Assembly (NCBI GenBank): GCA_029248485.1
Contig: JAQWJG010000014.1
Span: 1 to 19,044, forward strand
Length of the DNA: 19,044 nucleotides
Reading direction: 5' to 3'
Source: SAR86 cluster bacterium
GTDB lineage: Bacteria > Pseudomonadota > Gammaproteobacteria > SAR86 > D2472
Position numbers and translations under genes: made by a program. Shown in pieces: positions 18,005 to 19,044 of this stretch; the stretch's first letter is position 1, and every line of letters starts with the position of its first letter. The notes below the pieces were generated by a model, which saw nothing but the letters and a program-made list of their open reading frames with translations, had not been told where the DNA came from and searched no databases.

Positions 18005-18694
18005 CTATCTAAGGCTTGATAGTCCGCCATCAATACTAATTGTTTGACCGGTAATCCAATCTTCTTTAGCGGAAAAAAGGTTGTATATGACCTTAGCAAC
18101 CTTAGCTGGATCTCCAATGGTATTGAGTGGATGTCTTTCTTCAGAGGATTGTAATTTTTTTTCATTATTAAGAAGATGTTCAGCCATTGGGGTATTGGTT
18201 AAGGATGGAGCAACGCAATTTACAGCTACTCTAGGTGCAAGCTCAGAAGCAAGGCTTCTAGCAAAGCCCTCTAGGGCAGCCTTTGATGCTGCAATGGAAG
18301 AGTGAAATGTCATTCCACTCTTGGCAGCTACAGAAGAGATGAAAACAACTGAGGCTCCCTCATCTTTTTTAAGATTAGGTAAAACTTTTTTTATGATGTT
18401 GAAAGCGCCCTCAACATTAATCTTAAAATCTTCCCTTATATCAGAAATATCCATTCTTTGAATTGATTTAAGTGAAATAGAACCTGGACAATAAAGCAAT
18501 GCATCGATTGAGTCTGGTAAAGCATCTAGGCTAGACAAATCTTCATTTGGATCTAATAGAATGAAATTCTCTAAAGGTAGATCTATTGTCGATCTCGAAG
18601 TTGCAATAACATTATCGCCTTTTGAATTGGATAGCTTTATTACCTCCTGACCAATTAAAGAATTGCCACCTATTACCAAGATATTTTTTTGCAT
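18005..18694 (-). CDS. Short-chain dehydrogenase/reductase-like protein lacking the catalytic tyrosine
   Basis: This is a 229-residue SDR fold. The N-terminal nucleotide-binding strand-loop reads VIGGNSLIGQ, a degraded TGxxxGxG. YCPG stands in for the usual NNAG, followed by INVEGAFNI. The active-site serine pair is ISSVAA (120-121). The normal YxxxK is IAASK here: Lys138 is kept but the Tyr position is Ile134. The tail ITGQTISIDGG is typical. Substrate unknown. I recall gammaproteobacterial SDR proteins with HSSIAAxK in this place, so the change may be a subfamily trait and not damage. It is first in the minus-strand run, 34 bases before aroC, and divergent from the acylase lipoprotein gene at 18739. 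Redox activity by the classical mechanism is doubtful. Confidence 0.88.
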   Translation of the reverse strand: MQKNILVIGGNSLIGQEVIKLSNSKGDNVIATSRSTIDLPLENFILLDPNEDLSSLDALPDSIDALLYCPGSISLKSIQRMDISDIREDFKINVEGAFNIIKKVLPNLKKDEGASVVFISSVAAKSGMTFHSSIAASKAALEGFARSLASELAPRVAVNCVAPSLTNTPMAEHLLNNEKKLQSSEERHPLNTIGDPAKVAKVIYNLFSAKEDWITGQTISIDGGLSSLR

Positions 18695-18723
18695 GATTAA
18701 GAAATATTTATATCAGAAACTAT

Positions 18724-18729
18724 TACAAT
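18724..18729 (+). promoter_or_regulatory. Candidate -10 element of the acylase lipoprotein gene
   Basis: TACAAT (5 of 6 consensus) lies 9 bases before the ATG at 18739, in the 44-base divergent gap 18695-18738. On the minus strand the same gap offers a TATAAA about 12 bases before the SDR start. Neither has a convincing -35 box. Confidence 0.25.
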
Positions 18730-18738
18730 ATATTTGTG

Positions 18739-18876
18739 ATGATAAAAAAAATTTCAAGTGCTTGTTTGCTCTTTACTATCTTAAGCCTTGTCTTAGGTTC
18801 TTGCTCAACGCTTGAACAGAATTCAACTTTTGAAATTAGCAATCAATACAATGTTTACATTGATAGAGATTTTTGA
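18739..18876 (+). CDS. Lipoprotein, penicillin-amidase/acylase (S45) family, N-terminal fragment broken at a chimeric junction
   Basis: The 45 codons read MIKKISSACLLF..., a lipoprotein signal peptide with lipobox LGSC (Cys22), then a mature start that runs into YNVYIDRDF. The stop codon (18874-18876) is created where the fold-back begins. Read through the inverted copy, the protein continues DFWGVPYI, TDQDVAYGIG, HAEDAYEDL, LYRG, giving about 86 residues in all. The RDxxGVPxI...TDxDxxxGxGxxHAED pattern is the N-terminal signature of S45 N-terminal-nucleophile acylases (penicillin, cephalosporin or acyl-homoserine-lactone acylases). The catalytic Ser, which follows the autocleaved spacer, is not in the window, so the substrate cannot be named. 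The real gene probably encodes several hundred residues. A GTG one codon upstream is an alternative start. Confidence 0.7.
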   Translation: MIKKISSACLLFTILSLVLGSCSTLEQNSTFEISNQYNVYIDRDF

Positions 18877-19044
18877 CCTCGATACAAAGGCATCAATTCC
18901 ACAAGATCCTCGTATGCATCTTCTGCATGAACCAGACCTATTCCATACGCAACATCTTGATCAGTCTGACCTTTGATATATGGAACTCCCCAAAAATCTC
19001 TATCAATGTAAACATTGTATTGATTGCTAATTTCAAAAGTTGAA
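18822..19044. repeat. Perfect 54-base inverted repeat at the window end (probable fold-back chimera)
   Basis: Bases 18822-18875 are the exact reverse complement of 18991-19044. The arms flank 115 bases (18876-18990). The left arm is in the coding sense of the acylase gene and the right arm is antisense. The spacer also codes only in antisense, as the direct continuation of the arm. The right arm ends exactly at the last base of the window, so the repeat may extend further. Strand switching during multiple-displacement amplification, or an assembly fold-back, gives this form. It is not a terminator: the arms are coding and there is no T-run. Confidence 0.95.
18876..19043 (-). pseudogene. Inverted piece of the acylase gene (continuation of the + strand lipoprotein)
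   Basis: On the minus strand from 19043 the frame repeats residues 29-45 of the lipoprotein (STFEISNQ...DRDF). It then adds about 40 new residues with GVPYIKG, DVAYGIG and HAEDAYED before crossing into the complement of the left arm, where it meets TAA at 18855-18857. It is open at the window edge and has no start. It should be read as the true downstream part of the gene starting at 18739, shown in inverted orientation, and not as a separate gene. Confidence 0.7.

Larger units (their letters stand above)
4643..18694 (-). other. Fifteen-gene minus-strand biosynthetic block (candidate superoperon)
   Basis: SDR, aroC, leuC, leuD, leuB, asd, fimV, truA, trpF, trpB, trpA, accD, SPOR, cvpA and purF lie on one strand. 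The largest gap is 34 bases (before aroC), and most junctions are 1-20-base overlaps or gaps under 10 bases. No terminator-like hairpin with a T-run was seen at any junction. Co-transcription, at least from aroC onward, is inferred. Internal promoters inside coding sequence cannot be excluded. Confidence 0.6.

Noticed and set aside
18822..19044. Invertible DNA switch or transposon end formed by the inverted repeat
   Set aside because: Both arms are coding copies of one gene, inversion would still not yield a full gene, no recombinase is near, and the repeat ends at the sequence edge, which fits an artefact better.

Overview
The window is almost wholly coding and clearly bacterial. It is AT-rich, with genes packed end to end by ATGA/TAATG-type overlaps. 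Gene order points to a gammaproteobacterium: leuC-leuD-leuB-asd-fimV-truA-trpF-(trpB-trpA)-accD-SPOR-cvpA-purF is the backbone familiar from Pseudomonas, Legionella and relatives. A FimV homologue, a UmuDC pair and an AcnB-type aconitase agree with that. The AT-richness and near-zero spacers suggest a streamlined, possibly marine lineage (SAR86-like is my guess; the sequence does not prove it).

Layout. Bases 1-1535 (+) hold the 3' part of umuD and a complete umuC, the SOS-controlled error-prone polymerase V. A small DUF1289-type cysteine protein (1528-1962, -) overlaps the end of umuC tail to tail. A 104-base gap carries the promoter and ribosome binding site of acnB (2067-4646, +). From 18694 down to 4643 (-), fifteen genes run in one direction with no gap above 34 bases: SDR protein, aroC, leuC, leuD, leuB, asd, fimV, truA, trpF, trpB, trpA, accD, SPOR protein, cvpA, purF. 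acnB and purF converge and share a TTAA that supplies both stop codons. A short divergent region (18695-18738) separates the SDR gene from a lipoprotein gene on + that begins at 18739.

How the genes work together. The long minus-strand block joins chorismate formation (AroC), the last steps of tryptophan synthesis (TrpF, TrpB, TrpA), leucine synthesis (LeuC, LeuD, LeuB), the aspartate-semialdehyde branch (Asd), the first committed step of fatty acid synthesis (AccD), purine entry (PurF) and envelope or RNA functions (FimV, SPOR, CvpA, TruA). It looks like a growth-linked biosynthetic block without visible leader attenuators. folC, which usually lies between accD and the SPOR gene, is absent here.

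The right end is not normal sequence. Bases 18822-18875 recur as a perfect 54-base inverted copy at 18991-19044, around 115 bases that read sensibly only on the minus strand. Unfolding the structure gives the N-terminus of a lipoprotein of the penicillin-amidase/acylase family (S45). This is best explained as a fold-back chimera at a contig end, of the kind multiple-displacement amplification makes. I found no convincing new defence, mobile or CRISPR system. The most useful observations are this artefact with the hidden acylase gene, Asp-to-Glu changes at the catalytic acid positions of both TrpA and TrpF, an SDR without its catalytic tyrosine, the missing folC, and two genes with leaderless-type promoters.
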